NCBI GenBank assembly: GCA_949318235.1
Contig: OX439132.1
Span: 1,210,538 to 1,274,537, forward strand
Source: Ecdyonurus torrentis
Lineage: Eukaryota > Arthropoda > Insecta > Ephemeroptera > Heptageniidae
Direction of reading: 5' to 3'
Length of the DNA: 64,000 nt
Positions 63,401 to 64,000 of this stretch are shown here, piece after piece. The notes under the pieces were generated by a model. That model did no database searches. It saw only the letters and a program-made list of their open reading frames with translations, and had not been told where the DNA came from. The translations under genes and the position numbers were made by a program. How positions within the stretch are numbered: the stretch's first letter is position 1; each line of letters starts with the position of its first letter.

Positions 63401-63423
63401 AATACTTATATACTTATATACTA

Positions 63424-63707
<284 letters not shown>

Positions 63708-64000
63708 ATATGAATAAAGTTTTGATTAGATGGTATTTAGCTGCTATCATTAATATTTTTAGTAATTAATTAATGTTTATTTTGCTTTAATAAAAAAGAT
63801 AAGATAATAATAATACGTCGCAGTTAATATTTCCTGCAAGTGCAGCTAGTGGTATATATAAGTTTTTGCTTTATCGTGTTTCCGTATTGTCATTATGGGA
63901 AACATAAATAAAACGTCTCTCCCTCTCTCTGACTCAGCTCTTCATTTTAGAAGGAAAAAACCTGACTTTATATTTTTTATTATGATTTTTGTGTTTCATA

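Overview
The window looks like nuclear DNA of an invertebrate animal. It is AT-rich, and its genes are split into many small exons with GT/AG borders. Intergenic and intronic space is filled with long microsatellites, foldback elements, MITEs and 5'-truncated LINEs. I cannot name the species. The gene content (RAD1, THUMPD1, a BCAP/BANK-type adaptor, a THAP protein) fits a bilaterian, and a marine invertebrate is only a guess. Exon structures were built by hand from six-frame translation, splice consensus, reading-phase agreement and remembered family sequences. No alignment program was run.

Left end (1-11.7 kb): a THAP-domain gene runs leftwards (start 2686, 3' end not resolved). It sits head to head with RAD1, the 9-1-1 checkpoint clamp subunit, which runs rightwards (2931-11162, 8 exons, 278 aa). 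Their start codons are 244 bp apart, so they probably share a promoter. Part of the second THAP exon is tandemly repeated four times. RAD1 introns hold two truncated LINEs and several dispersed repeats.

11.7-19 kb: a 2.4-kb repeat-rich spacer with stacked foldback elements, then THUMPD1 on the minus strand (17513 to 14171, 5 coding exons, 371 aa, plus a probable untranslated exon near 18.8 kb).

19-23.6 kb: a gene-poor spacer with MITEs, hairpins, a (CTTT)n array and one GC-rich exon-like block (20196-20376).

23.6-61.6 kb: a BCAP/BANK-type signalling adaptor (PIK3AP1-like) on the minus strand. It has 17 phase-consistent coding exons (49557 to 23614, about 836 aa) with a TIR-like region, DBB domain, ankyrin segment, two YxxM PI3K-docking motifs, a coiled coil and proline-rich C-terminal parts. 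A probable untranslated first exon lies near 61.4 kb. Its 11.7-kb first coding intron contains a nested opposite-strand gene (44036-45670, 544 aa) for an acidic Glu/Asp-Thr-Pro-Ala repeat protein with a basic four-cysteine tail; I do not recognise it.

Right end (61.7-64 kb): MITE copies and a compound CTAT/CTGT microsatellite; no gene seen.

Functionally the genes are unrelated: DNA-damage checkpoint, tRNA acetylation, PI3K adaptor signalling. The most unusual signals are a large excess of the palindrome TGACGTCA (about three dozen copies, five of them inside coding exons of the PIK3AP1-like gene), the nested repeat gene, the multiplied THAP exon, one 123-bp minisatellite at four places in a single gene, and pyrimidine-rich microsatellites placed directly after splice donors.
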